Notes under the pieces: generated by a model
Told to the model about the DNA's origin: nothing
What the model saw: only the letters and a program-made list of their open reading frames with translations
Database searches by the model: none
Made by a program: the position numbers and the translations under genes
From: JANQOZ01 sp045106555
GTDB lineage: Bacteria > Pseudomonadota > Gammaproteobacteria > Xanthomonadales > SZUA-38
NCBI GenBank assembly: GCA_045106555.1
Contig: JBGCET010000007.1
Coordinates: 1-64,000 of the forward strand
Reading direction: 5' to 3'
DNA: 64,000 bases
Shown here: piece after piece, positions 23,070 through 32,411 of the stretch
Position numbering within the stretch: the stretch's first letter is position 1
Layout: every line of letters starts with the position of its first letter

Positions 23070-23845
23070 GTACCAGTGCTCCAGTCGCGCTGCATGGTAA
23101 GAGAATATTTAAATCGTTCGCTTGGGTGGTGCACTACCGACACTTCAAACACCCGGTCGCGGCCGTGGTAACGGCGCAGGATGTTCATGGTCGCTTCGCC
23201 TTGGACCAGGCCCAGCGCCTCAGCGTGGCGGGCCGAGAGAAGCTCCGCGGTCAATTCCACTTCAACGCTTCGAATGCGTTCGCCAAAAACCTGCTCGATA
23301 ACGTCATACAGGGGTCTGGGGTCGGTTCCGACATATTTTTCTGCACTGCGGTAACGACGCAACACATAGATGTCTGTCCAGCTCAGCGCGAGTCCGGTTT
23401 GACTGTCTCGGCGGATCGCGCTGATGCAGCTCCAGTGAGAGCGTGGCGGTATCCCCAAGTCTTTGGCCAACTGACTGTTAGCCACGATATTGGTAGTCTC
23501 AATGTGCTCCAGCAGGGTGTCAGCAGGGTATTGCAGCAGCTCGGAAACAGACTGCATGCGCTGAACGTAGCCCGGCGTGGCCACATCGGAGGTTACCACT
23601 GTTCCAATGCCCTTGTGGCGACCGATAAACCCGCCATCTTCTAGCTTGCGCAACGCTTCGCGAATGGTATGTCGGCTCACCTTAAATCGTTGGCTCAGTT
23701 CATGTTCCCCGGGCAGCTTTTCACCCACGGGGAAGTTACCCTTGGCGATGGATTCGCAGATGGCGTCGGCAATTTCGCGATAGCGGGGGGCTGGTTTTTT
23801 AGCCGCCGACTTTTTGATCGCCGTGTTTTTGTTGGATTTCGGCAT
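23066..23845 (-). CDS. GntR/HutC-family regulator with UTRA domain
   Basis: A 259-residue protein with a basic N terminus, a winged helix-turn-helix at about residues 21-90 (KLPGEHELSQRFKVSRHTIR, then EALRKLEDGG) and a C-terminal UTRA-like ligand domain (residues about 105-255). It probably binds the palindrome at 23961-23976 and controls both divergent gene pairs. Confidence 0.86.
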   Translation of the reverse strand: MPKSNKNTAIKKSAAKKPAPRYREIADAICESIAKGNFPVGEKLPGEHELSQRFKVSRHTIREALRKLEDGGFIGRHKGIGTVVTSDVATPGYVQRMQSVSELLQYPADTLLEHIETTNIVANSQLAKDLGIPPRSHWSCISAIRRDSQTGLALSWTDIYVLRRYRSAEKYVGTDPRPLYDVIEQVFGERIRSVEVELTAELLSARHAEALGLVQGEATMNILRRYHGRDRVFEVSVVHHPSERFKYSLTMQRDWSTGT

Positions 23846-23960
23846 GTTGGGCCTTACTAGCAGTCGGCGACAGGGTCCGGTTTTTTGTCCGGCGTGTCAA
23901 AACCTCGTCGAGCGGTTGATGGTTCACCTCAATCTGTCCCAGCAAACTGTCGGAATTGTT

Positions 23961-23976
23961 AAATGTCCGGACATTT
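23961..23976. promoter_or_regulatory. Perfect 16-bp palindromic operator
   Basis: AAATGTCC GGACATTT is a perfect palindrome centred between the GntR gene and the divergent dioxygenase gene. A nearby GTCCGG half-site occurs at 23875-23880. It fits a GntR-family operator. Confidence 0.65.
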
Positions 23977-24015
23977 TCTTGAATCAACAGTGCCCCTGCA
24001 GGCACACTGGCGCTC

Positions 24016-24936
24016 ATGAACTCAACGAATGAATCCGCTGTCGCTATGACTGAGCCTGTTTCTTCTCCCCAACGGATAACGCAGCCGTTGGTGTCGCCCC
24101 GAGGTGAGTGCCACTTTGGGCTTGAGGCCATGGGCGTTGCGCTGTCCGATCCGGACTTAAATGACCTTCAGTGGCTGCGCCAGGTATGGTCTGACTCGCC
24201 CCTGATGCTGGTTCGAAATCAGCTTCTGAGTGAGCAATCGCTGATGGAGTTCAGCCGTTTCTTTGGGGATTTGGAAACGGTTGTGCGCACCGACATTCAC
24301 TCCAGGCACAACCCGGAAGTGGCGCTGGTGTCCAATTTGTATCTTGAAGACGGCAGCAATATCGGCGGTCTGGGGACTTACGAGTTGCGCTGGCACAGTG
24401 ACCAGAGCTACCGCACACGGCCCGCGACTGGCGCCATATTTTTCGCCCTGGAAATTCCCCCGGAAGGGGGCAACACCCGCTGGATCGATATGGTCCAGGC
24501 GTGGAATACCCTGGATGCGGATATGCAACGCAAGGTTGAAGGGCGTCACGGGCTGTTTGCCTATCAGATGTACGATACCGACATCACCGATGAGCCCGGC
24601 AGCCAGCAGATTCGCGAAAGAACCCCCGATGCCCGCCATCCCATGGTGTTGACCCATCCTAGAAATGGCCAGAAGAGCCTGTACTTCGATCCTAGCCAAA
24701 CCTATGCCATTGACGGTTTGGAAAGTGACGAATCTGCCGCCCTGGTCGCCCATTTGTCCGCCCACGTAGAGCAGCCGTCGTTTATTCAGGAACACCAGTG
24801 GAAAATGGGGGATGTCATGTTCTGGGATAATTCGCGCCTGTTGCATTCTCGCTGTGCGTTTGATCCGTTGCATCCAAGGTTGGCGAAACGGACCACGGTG
24901 TTTCTTGACGCTGACTGGTTTCCGGTGCCGGCATGA
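24016..24936 (+). CDS. TauD/TfdA-family 2OG dioxygenase
   Basis: A 306-residue protein with the facial triad H127-x-D129 (RWHSDQSYRTRP) and H277 (LLHSRCAF), and the 2-oxoglutarate arginine R292 (LAKRTTVF). TauD-type enzymes hydroxylate a carbon next to a carboxyl, sulfonate or ether group. It overlaps the downstream CoA-transferase gene by 4 bp. The context suggests it makes the hydroxy acid that is then activated with CoA and cleaved by the CitE-like lyase; that is inference. Confidence 0.87.
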   Translation: MNSTNESAVAMTEPVSSPQRITQPLVSPRGECHFGLEAMGVALSDPDLNDLQWLRQVWSDSPLMLVRNQLLSEQSLMEFSRFFGDLETVVRTDIHSRHNPEVALVSNLYLEDGSNIGGLGTYELRWHSDQSYRTRPATGAIFFALEIPPEGGNTRWIDMVQAWNTLDADMQRKVEGRHGLFAYQMYDTDITDEPGSQQIRERTPDARHPMVLTHPRNGQKSLYFDPSQTYAIDGLESDESAALVAHLSAHVEQPSFIQEHQWKMGDVMFWDNSRLLHSRCAFDPLHPRLAKRTTVFLDADWFPVPA

Positions 24937-26138
24937 GTACTGAGCAAACAGGCCCATTAGCCGGTATCCGGGTGATTGAAGTTGGCCAAATTCTGGCCGG
25001 CCCCTTCACCACCACCATGCTGGGTTACTTCGGCGCGGAGATCATCAAGATTGAAACGCCTGGAACAGGTGACCCTATTCGGGGCTGGCGGACGGTCAAA
25101 AACGGTACATCGTTGTGGTGGCACAGCCATGCCCGCAATAAAAAGTCGGTGACGGTTAATTTAAAGACTGAGGAAGGTCAGCAAATCGTGCGAGACCTGT
25201 GTCAGGGCGCAGACGTTCTGGTGGAGAACTTTCGACCCGGTCAGATGGAGCGTTGGAATCTCGGGCCCGATACGATCAAGGCCGTGAACGCCAATTTGAT
25301 TTACACCCGTATTTCCGGATACGGCCAGACCGGCCCCTACGCCAGTCGGGCGGGCTTTGCCTCGGTGTGTGAAGGTTTCGGAGGGTTCCGCTACGTCAAT
25401 GGCATACCCGGAGAGCGGCCCGTGCGGCCTAACCTCAGCATCGGCGACACGTTAGCGGGTATTCACGCCGCGCTGGGCGTATGCCTGGCACTCATTGCCA
25501 AGCTGCGAGGAAACACCGAGGGCGGCCAGATTGTCGACGTGTCCATTTTTGAGAGTGTATTTAACCTGTTGGAGGGAGTGGTTCCTGAATACTCTGGCGC
25601 TGGTCAGGTTCGTGAACCGGCCGGCACCACCATTACCGGCATTGCTCCCTCCAATACGTATCGCTGCGGCGACGGAAAGCTCATAGTGATTGGCGCCAAC
25701 ACCGAGCCGATGTTCGAACGCCTGATGCGGGCTATGGGTCGTGATGATCTGGCCGAAGACCCGGAGTTGCGCAGCAACGCCGGTCGGGTGGCTCAGCAGC
25801 AGATGTTGGACGATGCCATTGAGGCTTGGACCCGAACCCTAAGCATGGCAGAAGCCTTGGTCGCGCTGGAGAAAGCGTCTGTCGCCGGCGGCCCTATTTA
25901 CAGCGTAGAGGACATGTTCAACGATCCCCAGTACCAGGCTCGAGATCTCCTTGAGTCTGTCACGGTGGACGGTGAAAAACTGGTGATCCCCGCGATAGTG
26001 CCCAAGCTTACCGAAACCCCCGGGGCAACCCGCTGGACCGGCCCAACCCTTGGCCAACATACCGACGAAGTGCTGGAAGAACTGCTCTCCTTTGACGAAG
26101 AGAAACGAGCCGCGCTCCGAAAAAACGGCGTAATTTAG
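24933..26138 (+). CDS. CaiB/BaiF family (class III) CoA-transferase
   Basis: A 401-residue protein with the family N terminus GIRVIEVGQILAGPFTTTML, LGYFGAEIIKIETPGTGDP, LVENFRPGQMERWN and the catalytic aspartate D172 in NLSIGDTLAG. It transfers CoA between acids (succinyl-CoA, formyl-CoA or oxalate types). It lies in the same operon as the TauD-like dioxygenase. Confidence 0.9.
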   Translation: MSTEQTGPLAGIRVIEVGQILAGPFTTTMLGYFGAEIIKIETPGTGDPIRGWRTVKNGTSLWWHSHARNKKSVTVNLKTEEGQQIVRDLCQGADVLVENFRPGQMERWNLGPDTIKAVNANLIYTRISGYGQTGPYASRAGFASVCEGFGGFRYVNGIPGERPVRPNLSIGDTLAGIHAALGVCLALIAKLRGNTEGGQIVDVSIFESVFNLLEGVVPEYSGAGQVREPAGTTITGIAPSNTYRCGDGKLIVIGANTEPMFERLMRAMGRDDLAEDPELRSNAGRVAQQQMLDDAIEAWTRTLSMAEALVALEKASVAGGPIYSVEDMFNDPQYQARDLLESVTVDGEKLVIPAIVPKLTETPGATRWTGPTLGQHTDEVLEELLSFDEEKRAALRKNGVI

Positions 26139-26165
26139 CCCGCCCCAAACACACCTCGGTTGGAC

Positions 26166-26252
26166 AAGATGCGGGCGGTGATGACCCCGTCATCGGAATC
26201 AAGCGGACCGAAGGGAGCCATCCGATGACGGGGTCATCACCGCCCGCATCTT
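26166..26252. repeat. 32-bp perfect inverted repeat (large hairpin)
   Basis: The left arm (26166-26197) and right arm (26221-26252) are exact reverse complements over 32 bp, separated by 23 nt. The arms are GC-rich, and there is no T-run on either side. It lies between convergent genes (CoA-transferase and the nucleotidyltransferase-like gene), so it may act as a bidirectional terminator or be a small inverted-repeat element. Confidence 0.9.
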
Positions 26253-26265
26253 CGGCCGACTCGCA

Positions 26266-26853
26266 CTAAAGCGCCTGAATCTCCGCCACCCCAGCCCTGC
26301 GCATGGGTTTGCCGTCTACTGGGCTCAGTGGCGCTTGGCGCCGCGACGACAGCGGCAATGCAGTCAATTCGATGGCGACCTCGCCGGCCATAAATTGGTA
26401 AACCAGAAAGGTCTCATGACGCTCCCGGGAAACCCGCAGACGCCTCTGGGTTTCATCAAAGGGTATCCCTTGCTCGCCAAGGAAAAGCGCAATACTTTCT
26501 GGTGAATCGGAAAATACGTGCAGGGTTACAGGGCTGTTTCGGTCCGCGGTGCCGGCCAGCACGGGTCCGACCAGGCGGGCGTGAAAATCGGAGAAAAACT
26601 GCACGCCCTCAAGGGCCGCCTCACGCAGCGTTTGCAGGTGCTGGTTGTGATCGGCGCCGCCAAACAATGCCAGGTGGCTATGGATGGCGGCTTCAATGTC
26701 GGTGTTGGCCGGTAGCTTGCCGTGGCTGCTCAGGCCTAATCGTTCAGCGGCCTTGAGCTTCGCTGCGTGCAAATCCCGCACCGATTGTTCAACGACGATT
26801 CGAGCGGCCTCATTGGCGATCAGCTGTCGCTGACGATCCAGACGTTTTGCCAT
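26266..26853 (-). CDS. Conserved nucleotidyltransferase-like protein
   Basis: A 195-residue protein with LIANEAARIVVEQ, LKAAERLGL, LVGPVLAGTADRNSPVTLHV (nucleotidyltransferase-like strand) and APLSPVDGKPMRRAG near the end. It resembles a conserved gammaproteobacterial family of unknown function. The ATG overlaps the TGA of the PBP gene (TGATG). Confidence 0.7.
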   Translation of the reverse strand: MAKRLDRQRQLIANEAARIVVEQSVRDLHAAKLKAAERLGLSSHGKLPANTDIEAAIHSHLALFGGADHNQHLQTLREAALEGVQFFSDFHARLVGPVLAGTADRNSPVTLHVFSDSPESIALFLGEQGIPFDETQRRLRVSRERHETFLVYQFMAGEVAIELTALPLSSRRQAPLSPVDGKPMRRAGVAEIQAL

Positions 26854-29303
26854 CAGAAGATTCCGTAAGGATCCTCGGCGGCGTTGCCGCTGGTGGTTTC
26901 CTTGTCGGGCTCGGCGTCCGGCAGAGTGCCCTGGCGGAAATATTCGGTGATACATCCGCTGCGTCGGGCGCTGCACAGGAGGCCGTTATCGGGGTTGATC
27001 TGGGCCACCGCCACGCCTGCCGGTAAGGGCTCTGGGGCCTCGGGAACGCCGGCCAGTGCCTGTCCCATGAAATCAATCCAGATGGGTAACGCTGCTTTAC
27101 CGCCGACTTCGTTCGAGCCGAGCCTCAGGAGTTGATCAAACCCAACCCAAACGGTGGTGGCCAGTGCAGAGTTGTAGCCAGAAAACCATGCGTCTCGTTG
27201 GTCGTTGGTGGTGCCGGTTTTTCCCGCCAGGTCATTGCGGCCCAAAGCCATTGCGGCCCGCCCAGTGCCTCGGCGAACCACATCGCGGAGCAGCGACTGA
27301 ATGAGGTAGTGCGTAGGGGGCTCCAGTGCTTGTGGCGCCAGTTGAAGTGATTGTTTGGCAGCCTGTTCGGTGGTCATGTCGGCCACCATGGATGCCTCGG
27401 CATCAACGCTGTCCGGATTCAAGCGTTGAGGGCAGTTGGCGCAGGCGAAAGCGGGTTTTGCCTCAAACACCACCCGGCCCTGACCGTCAACAATGCGGCT
27501 GACATAGTAGGGGTCGATGCGATACCCGCCGTTGGCAAGGCTAGCGTAAGCGCGCGCCATGGTCAGGGGGGCGACGGCGCCACTGCCCAAGGCCATAGAC
27601 AGGTCTTTTGGAATGTCGTCGCCGGAAAATCCAAAGCGTTGGACGAAACGCCAAGCGTAGTTCACCCCAATGTCTCTGAGTACCCGAATGGATACCAGAT
27701 TGCGAGAGTTCACCATGCCCTCGCGCAGTCGCGTCAACCCAAAAAACTGTTCGCTGAAATTTTCTGGTTTCCAGCTTCGTTCCAGCTGATCGTCTTCAAA
27801 CACGATAGGTGCATCATTCACCAGCGTGGCCGTGGTGTAACTGCGGTCCAGTGCGGCAGCGTAAACAAAGGGTTTGAAGCTTGAGCCGGGCTGGCGCTTG
27901 GCCTGGGTGGCGCGATTGAACTTGCTACGAAGAAAATCCAACCCACCAACCAAAGCTTTGACCGCTCCATCTTCGGGCGCCAATGACACCAGTGCCCCCT
28001 GCACATCGGGAATCTGGGTCATCTGCCATTGACCTTCGTCGTCCAAAGCAACCCGGATAACGTCGCCAGCGGTGACCACTTCGGCAACATCCGTCGGTTT
28101 GGGGCCGCGTTTGTTGACGTCCTCGTAAGCGCGTGCCCAACTGATGGACTCCAGTTCGATTGAAACCGTCTGGCCATCGGCCAGGTAGGCCAGAAAAAAG
28201 GTCTCGTCGGTGGATAGCACCAGTGCAGGCTGCATCCCGCTAACTGCGCCAAAACGATCCAGTGTGGAGTCCCACTGCGCCGAAGTGGCGTCTTCTTGCA
28301 GCTCAAAATGGGCCTCAGGGCCGCGATAACCGTGGCGCTGATCGTAATCAATCAGGCCCTTGCGTATGGCGGAGTTGGCGGCGTTTTGAAGCTTTGCATC
28401 GACGGTGGTATGGATGCTGTAACCGCCGGAATAGATGTCGTCGCCCACCATTTGCAGTGCCTGACTGCGGGCCAGTTCGGCTACATACAGCGCGTCTACC
28501 TGAATCGTCGGATCGTGGGCGTAGGCGTAGTCCTGAGTCTGGATCGCGGCCTCGGCATCCGCCTGGCTGACGTATCCCTGCTCAGCCATCCGCCGCAGCA
28601 TGTAGTTGCGGCGTCGCGTGCTCAGTTCTGGGCTTCGCAGGGGGTTAACTCGTGACGGCAGCTGTGCACAGGCGGCAATCATTGCGCTTTCTGCCAGCGT
28701 TAGTTCGTCGACCTTTTTGCCGTAATACCCTTGCGCTGCTGCGGCCACGCCATAGGCCCGATTGCCCAGATATATCTTGTTGAGGTAAAGCGCCAGAATT
28801 TCGTCTTTACTGAGTTCCCGTTCGATTTTCAGGGCGAGAAACCACTCTTTCAGCTTGCGGGTGAACAGTTTTTCCCGTGACACGAGCCCAAAGTCCCGGG
28901 CCAGCTGTTGGGTGATCGTGCTTCCCCCCGGTCCTTTTTCGCCACCGGTTTTGGCGATATGCCAAATAGCCCGCGCGATGCCCTGATAATCGACCCCGGG
29001 GTGAACGAAAAAACGCGCGTCCTCGCCAGCAATGAAGGCGTTCTTAAGGTTGTCCGGAATCTGGTCGATGGTTAAAGGCGAGCGACGCTTTTCGCCGTAA
29101 ACCTGCATCAGGGAGCCGTCGGCCGAGTAAATTCTCAGAGGAACCTGAAGCTGGACGTCACTGAGAACATCCACCTCCGGGAGGTCTGGATTGATAATCA
29201 GGTAGCTGACAAACAGCGTTCCGACGCCAAGTATCAGGCCCGTGAGGCCCAAAATGGACAGCCATTTGGTGATTTTTAGCGTTCGGCGGATTCTTGGGGA
29301 CAT
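26853..29303 (-). CDS. mrcA: Bifunctional penicillin-binding protein 1A
   Basis: An 816-residue class A PBP. It has an N-terminal anchor (WLSILGLTGLILGVGTLFVS) and the glycosyltransferase domain with AGEDARFFVHPGVDYQGI, GGSTITQQLAR and LALYLNKIYLGNRAYG. The transpeptidase has SxxK at S474 (GSSFKPF), MVNSRNLVS and the KTGTT box near residue 700. It polymerises and crosslinks peptidoglycan. It is divergent from pilM, the usual Pseudomonas arrangement. Confidence 0.94.
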   Translation of the reverse strand: MSPRIRRTLKITKWLSILGLTGLILGVGTLFVSYLIINPDLPEVDVLSDVQLQVPLRIYSADGSLMQVYGEKRRSPLTIDQIPDNLKNAFIAGEDARFFVHPGVDYQGIARAIWHIAKTGGEKGPGGSTITQQLARDFGLVSREKLFTRKLKEWFLALKIERELSKDEILALYLNKIYLGNRAYGVAAAAQGYYGKKVDELTLAESAMIAACAQLPSRVNPLRSPELSTRRRNYMLRRMAEQGYVSQADAEAAIQTQDYAYAHDPTIQVDALYVAELARSQALQMVGDDIYSGGYSIHTTVDAKLQNAANSAIRKGLIDYDQRHGYRGPEAHFELQEDATSAQWDSTLDRFGAVSGMQPALVLSTDETFFLAYLADGQTVSIELESISWARAYEDVNKRGPKPTDVAEVVTAGDVIRVALDDEGQWQMTQIPDVQGALVSLAPEDGAVKALVGGLDFLRSKFNRATQAKRQPGSSFKPFVYAAALDRSYTTATLVNDAPIVFEDDQLERSWKPENFSEQFFGLTRLREGMVNSRNLVSIRVLRDIGVNYAWRFVQRFGFSGDDIPKDLSMALGSGAVAPLTMARAYASLANGGYRIDPYYVSRIVDGQGRVVFEAKPAFACANCPQRLNPDSVDAEASMVADMTTEQAAKQSLQLAPQALEPPTHYLIQSLLRDVVRRGTGRAAMALGRNDLAGKTGTTNDQRDAWFSGYNSALATTVWVGFDQLLRLGSNEVGGKAALPIWIDFMGQALAGVPEAPEPLPAGVAVAQINPDNGLLCSARRSGCITEYFRQGTLPDAEPDKETTSGNAAEDPYGIF

Positions 29304-29587
29304 ATTTGGGTTCGGAGTGTGAACTGGATCAAAGTCCGTGCTGGATGGACAGTATAAAAGAGGTTAAGCATTTGCTCTAGCTGCTTGTAGGTATTAGCAT
29401 TTCGACCAGAAAAGAGCGGAAAAATTCCGCGGTTGGAACTAAGATGATACCCGCCGCAGCGGTTTTGGGGCTTTTTTTGGGGAGGGATTAACGATTTTTT
29501 TCCTTTTTGTTGATCCCTAGTTGACTTTCGTATTTAATGTTAACTTGTAATTAATTGCCGTAAGGCAGTGTTGTAAGGACAAAAAGT
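29304..29587 (+). promoter_or_regulatory. mrcA/pilM divergent region with pilM promoter
   Basis: A 284-bp AT-rich region. TTGATC (29510-29515), 17 bp and TTTAAT (29533-29538) form a plausible sigma-70 promoter for the pil operon. AAGGA before the pilM GTG is the ribosome-binding site. Confidence 0.5.
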
Positions 29588-30646
29588 GTGGCGTTGTTCA
29601 GCAACAAGATGCCGCCCCTGGTCGGCCTGGATATCAGTTCGACAGCTGTAAAGCTGCTTCAACTGAGCGGGGGAGATGGCCGATACAAGGTCGAGAATTA
29701 CGCGGTGGAACCTCTACCGGCGAATGCCGTTGTGGAGAAAAACATTGCGGAGGTGGAAGCTGTGGGTGATGCCATAGGGCGCGCGGTTAAGCGTTCTGGC
29801 ACTCGCGCGAAGCACTGTGCGCTCGCTGTGGCCGGTTCTGCGGTCATTACCAAGGTGATCAATATGCCGGCGGATCTCTCCGAGGCAGACCTGGACAGTC
29901 AGATCCAGATTGAGGCCAATCAGTACATTCCTTATCCCCTGGACGAGGTCAGCCTGGACTTTGAAGTCATTGGCCCGATGCCAGGCAATCCGGACATGAT
30001 GCAGATACTGCTCGCGGCGTCGCGAACAGAGAACGTCGATATCCGGGTCGCTGCGGCAGAATTGGGCGGATTGACCGCTAAGGCGGTGGACGTCGAAGCC
30101 TTCGCGATGGAAAACGCATTCGTGCTGGTCGCCGACCAATTGGGGATTGATCCCAAGGCCCGTGTGGCGATCGTCGATGTGGGCGCAACTATGACCACGC
30201 TCATCGTGCTCAATGAAGGCCGCACCATCTATACCCGCGAACAGGTGTTCGGCGGCAAGCAGTTGACCGACGAGGTCATGCGCCGATACGGCCTTTCCTA
30301 CGAGGAAGCAGGGTTGGCGAAACGCCAGGGCGGACTGCCGGAAAGTTACGAGCAGGAAGTCCTTGAGCCGTTCAAAGATGCGATGGTTCAGCAGGTGAGC
30401 CGGTCGCTACAGTTTTTCTTCTCGTCCAGCGAATTTGATTCCGTAGAGCACGTGGTGCTGGCCGGTGGTTGCGCGTCAATTAACGGCGTAGCGGACTTGG
30501 TTCAGCAACAGCTGGCCATACCCTGCACCATCGCAAACCCGGCCGCCAACATGAGTGTGGCCCCTAGAGTTCGGGCTCAGGCGCTGGGCGCGGATGCGCC
30601 GTCCCTAATGATTGCCTGCGGTCTGGCGCTGAGGAGTTTTGACTGA
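29588..30646 (+). CDS. pilM: Type IV pilus assembly protein PilM
   Basis: A 352-residue FtsA/actin-like protein. It begins LVGLDISSTAVKLLQLSG, has a nucleotide-site region AIVDVGATMTTLIVLNEG and ends with VVLAGGCASINGV and ACGLALRSFD. PilM is cytoplasmic and binds the PilN N-terminus. Start GTG 29588 with AAGGA upstream. First gene of pilMNOPQ. Confidence 0.93.
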   Translation: MALFSNKMPPLVGLDISSTAVKLLQLSGGDGRYKVENYAVEPLPANAVVEKNIAEVEAVGDAIGRAVKRSGTRAKHCALAVAGSAVITKVINMPADLSEADLDSQIQIEANQYIPYPLDEVSLDFEVIGPMPGNPDMMQILLAASRTENVDIRVAAAELGGLTAKAVDVEAFAMENAFVLVADQLGIDPKARVAIVDVGATMTTLIVLNEGRTIYTREQVFGGKQLTDEVMRRYGLSYEEAGLAKRQGGLPESYEQEVLEPFKDAMVQQVSRSLQFFFSSSEFDSVEHVVLAGGCASINGVADLVQQQLAIPCTIANPAANMSVAPRVRAQALGADAPSLMIACGLALRSFD

Positions 30647-31221
30647 TGGCCAGAATTAACCTACTGCCATGGCGCGAGGAGCGACGCACACAGCGGCAAC
30701 AGGAATTCTATGCGGTGCTGGCAGGCGCGGCGTTGATGGGGTTGCTGGCTTTTGTAGGCGTCAATATGCAACTGGGCGCCATGCAGGATCATCAGGAGAG
30801 GCGAAACCAAATCCTGAAAAACCAGATTGCGGTGCTGGAACGGCGAATCACGGACATCGAGACGCTGAGAGCTGAGAAAGCAGAGCTTATTGAACGCAAA
30901 CTGGCCATCGAGGAGCTTCAAGAGAGTCGTACGGAAATCGTTAAGCTGTTTGATCAAGTGGTGCGGACGATTCCTGATGGCGTCAGCCTGGAGAGTATCC
31001 GGCAGGAAGGTACTCGGCTTACGGTTGAGGGGCTGGCAGAGTCCAACGCCAAAGTGTCTGCCTACATGCGCAGCATGGAGGCGTCAAACTGGATGCAAGG
31101 CGCAGACCTGAACATCACCGAGGCTGAGGGCGAAGGCCGCCGCCAGCTCTATAAATTTCGAGTTGAAGTGAAGGTTGGCTCGGAAAAAGCACCCGAAGAT
31201 AACCAGGGGGTGGCGGGATGA
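30646..31221 (+). CDS. pilN: Type IV pilus assembly protein PilN
   Basis: A 191-residue protein. It opens with the PilM-binding motif ARINLLPWREERR, then one transmembrane helix (LAGAALMGLLAFVGVNM), a coiled coil and a ferredoxin-like periplasmic domain. Its start overlaps the pilM stop. Confidence 0.93.
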   Translation: MARINLLPWREERRTQRQQEFYAVLAGAALMGLLAFVGVNMQLGAMQDHQERRNQILKNQIAVLERRITDIETLRAEKAELIERKLAIEELQESRTEIVKLFDQVVRTIPDGVSLESIRQEGTRLTVEGLAESNAKVSAYMRSMEASNWMQGADLNITEAEGEGRRQLYKFRVEVKVGSEKAPEDNQGVAG

Positions 31222-31856
31222 ACTGGGACGAAATCAAAAATCTGGACTTCGAAGATCCCGGTGGGTGGCCGCCGCTGGCTAAAGGCATCGCCGCTGCAGC
31301 CGTGGTCGTGTTTATCTTGGTCATCGCCTACTTTCTGAAATTCAAAGAAGAATGGCGATTGCTTGAATCCAAAGAGCAGCAGGAAATCGCGCTGAAGGCA
31401 GATTTTGAAACCAAACAGCAAGATGCGGCAAATTTGGAAGCCTACCGCGAGCAGCTGGTTGATTTGCGTGCGCTGTTGGAAGACCTCATAGACCAATTGC
31501 CCAATCAAACGGAAATGGCCAAGTTGCTGCAGGAAGTATCGCAAAAAGCGATCGGTGCAGGTATTGACGTCGACAAATTTCAGCCTCTGCCTGAGTCTCT
31601 GAAAGAGGTTTATGCCGAGAAGCCTATCCAGTGGGAAATGGTTGGTGGTTACCACCAGTTTGGCGACTTTGTTTCAGCCATTTCTGATTTACCTCGGTTA
31701 GTTGTGGTGACCCAGAACATCACATTGAGGCCTTCCGATGACGACACCGGCCGCCTGATGTTGTCAGGAACCGTTAACACCTACCGCTATCTCACCGACG
31801 ACGAGTTGGCGGCTGCCGCAGACTCGGCATCAACAGCATCGCAGGGAGGCCGCTGA
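31218..31856 (+). CDS. pilO: Type IV pilus assembly protein PilO
   Basis: A 212-residue protein with a short cytoplasmic start, a transmembrane helix (IAAAAVVVFILVIAYFLKF), a coiled coil and a periplasmic domain (PIQWEMVGGYHQFGDFVSAI). It overlaps pilN by 4 bp (ATGA). PilN and PilO form the inner-membrane alignment complex. Confidence 0.93.
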   Translation: MNWDEIKNLDFEDPGGWPPLAKGIAAAAVVVFILVIAYFLKFKEEWRLLESKEQQEIALKADFETKQQDAANLEAYREQLVDLRALLEDLIDQLPNQTEMAKLLQEVSQKAIGAGIDVDKFQPLPESLKEVYAEKPIQWEMVGGYHQFGDFVSAISDLPRLVVVTQNITLRPSDDDTGRLMLSGTVNTYRYLTDDELAAAADSASTASQGGR

Positions 31857-32386
31857 TGAGACTGTTTCTGTTATTACTTGCGGCGCTGGGCGTTGTTGCA
31901 GGATGCACGGGCGGAACATCCGACCTGGACCGGTATATCGAACAGACGAACAACCGCCCTGGCGAACCCATAGAGCCGCTGCCAACCACGGTGGATCCAC
32001 CAAAATTGGTTTATGAGGCACACGACGAACGAGATCCATTTTCCGGAGGTCCCCTCCTTGGAGACGATCCAGAGCCTGAAGTGGCTGCGGCTGTGGCGGG
32101 CGTCACCGGGCCGAGACCTGACCCGAATCGATCGAAAGAAGATTTGGAGCGTTTTGAGCTGGACTCACTGGAGATGGTGGGAACCTTTCTCATCGATGAC
32201 GTTCTGTACGCGTTGATCGAAGACCCGGACGGTCTGCTTTATCGGGTCCGAGAAGACAATTACATGGGGCGCAATCACGGACAGGTGATTGCGGTGTACG
32301 AAGATGGTGTGGAGCTTGTTGAGCTGTTGCCTGATGGCGAAGGCTGGCAGGAAAACCGAGCTCAAGTTGCTCTCGACAACGAATAA
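31856..32386 (+). CDS. pilP: Type IV pilus lipoprotein PilP
   Basis: A 176-residue protein with lipobox V-V-A-G-C (RLFLLLLAALGVVAGC), a proline-rich linker (PLPTTVDPP) and the beta domain (LDSLEMVGTFLIDD, ALIEDPDGLLYRVREDNYMG). PilP links PilNO to the secretin PilQ. Confidence 0.92.
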   Translation: MRLFLLLLAALGVVAGCTGGTSDLDRYIEQTNNRPGEPIEPLPTTVDPPKLVYEAHDERDPFSGGPLLGDDPEPEVAAAVAGVTGPRPDPNRSKEDLERFELDSLEMVGTFLIDDVLYALIEDPDGLLYRVREDNYMGRNHGQVIAVYEDGVELVELLPDGEGWQENRAQVALDNE

Positions 32387-32411
32387 GCAGATCCGGTTTG
32401 GGGGATCAATA

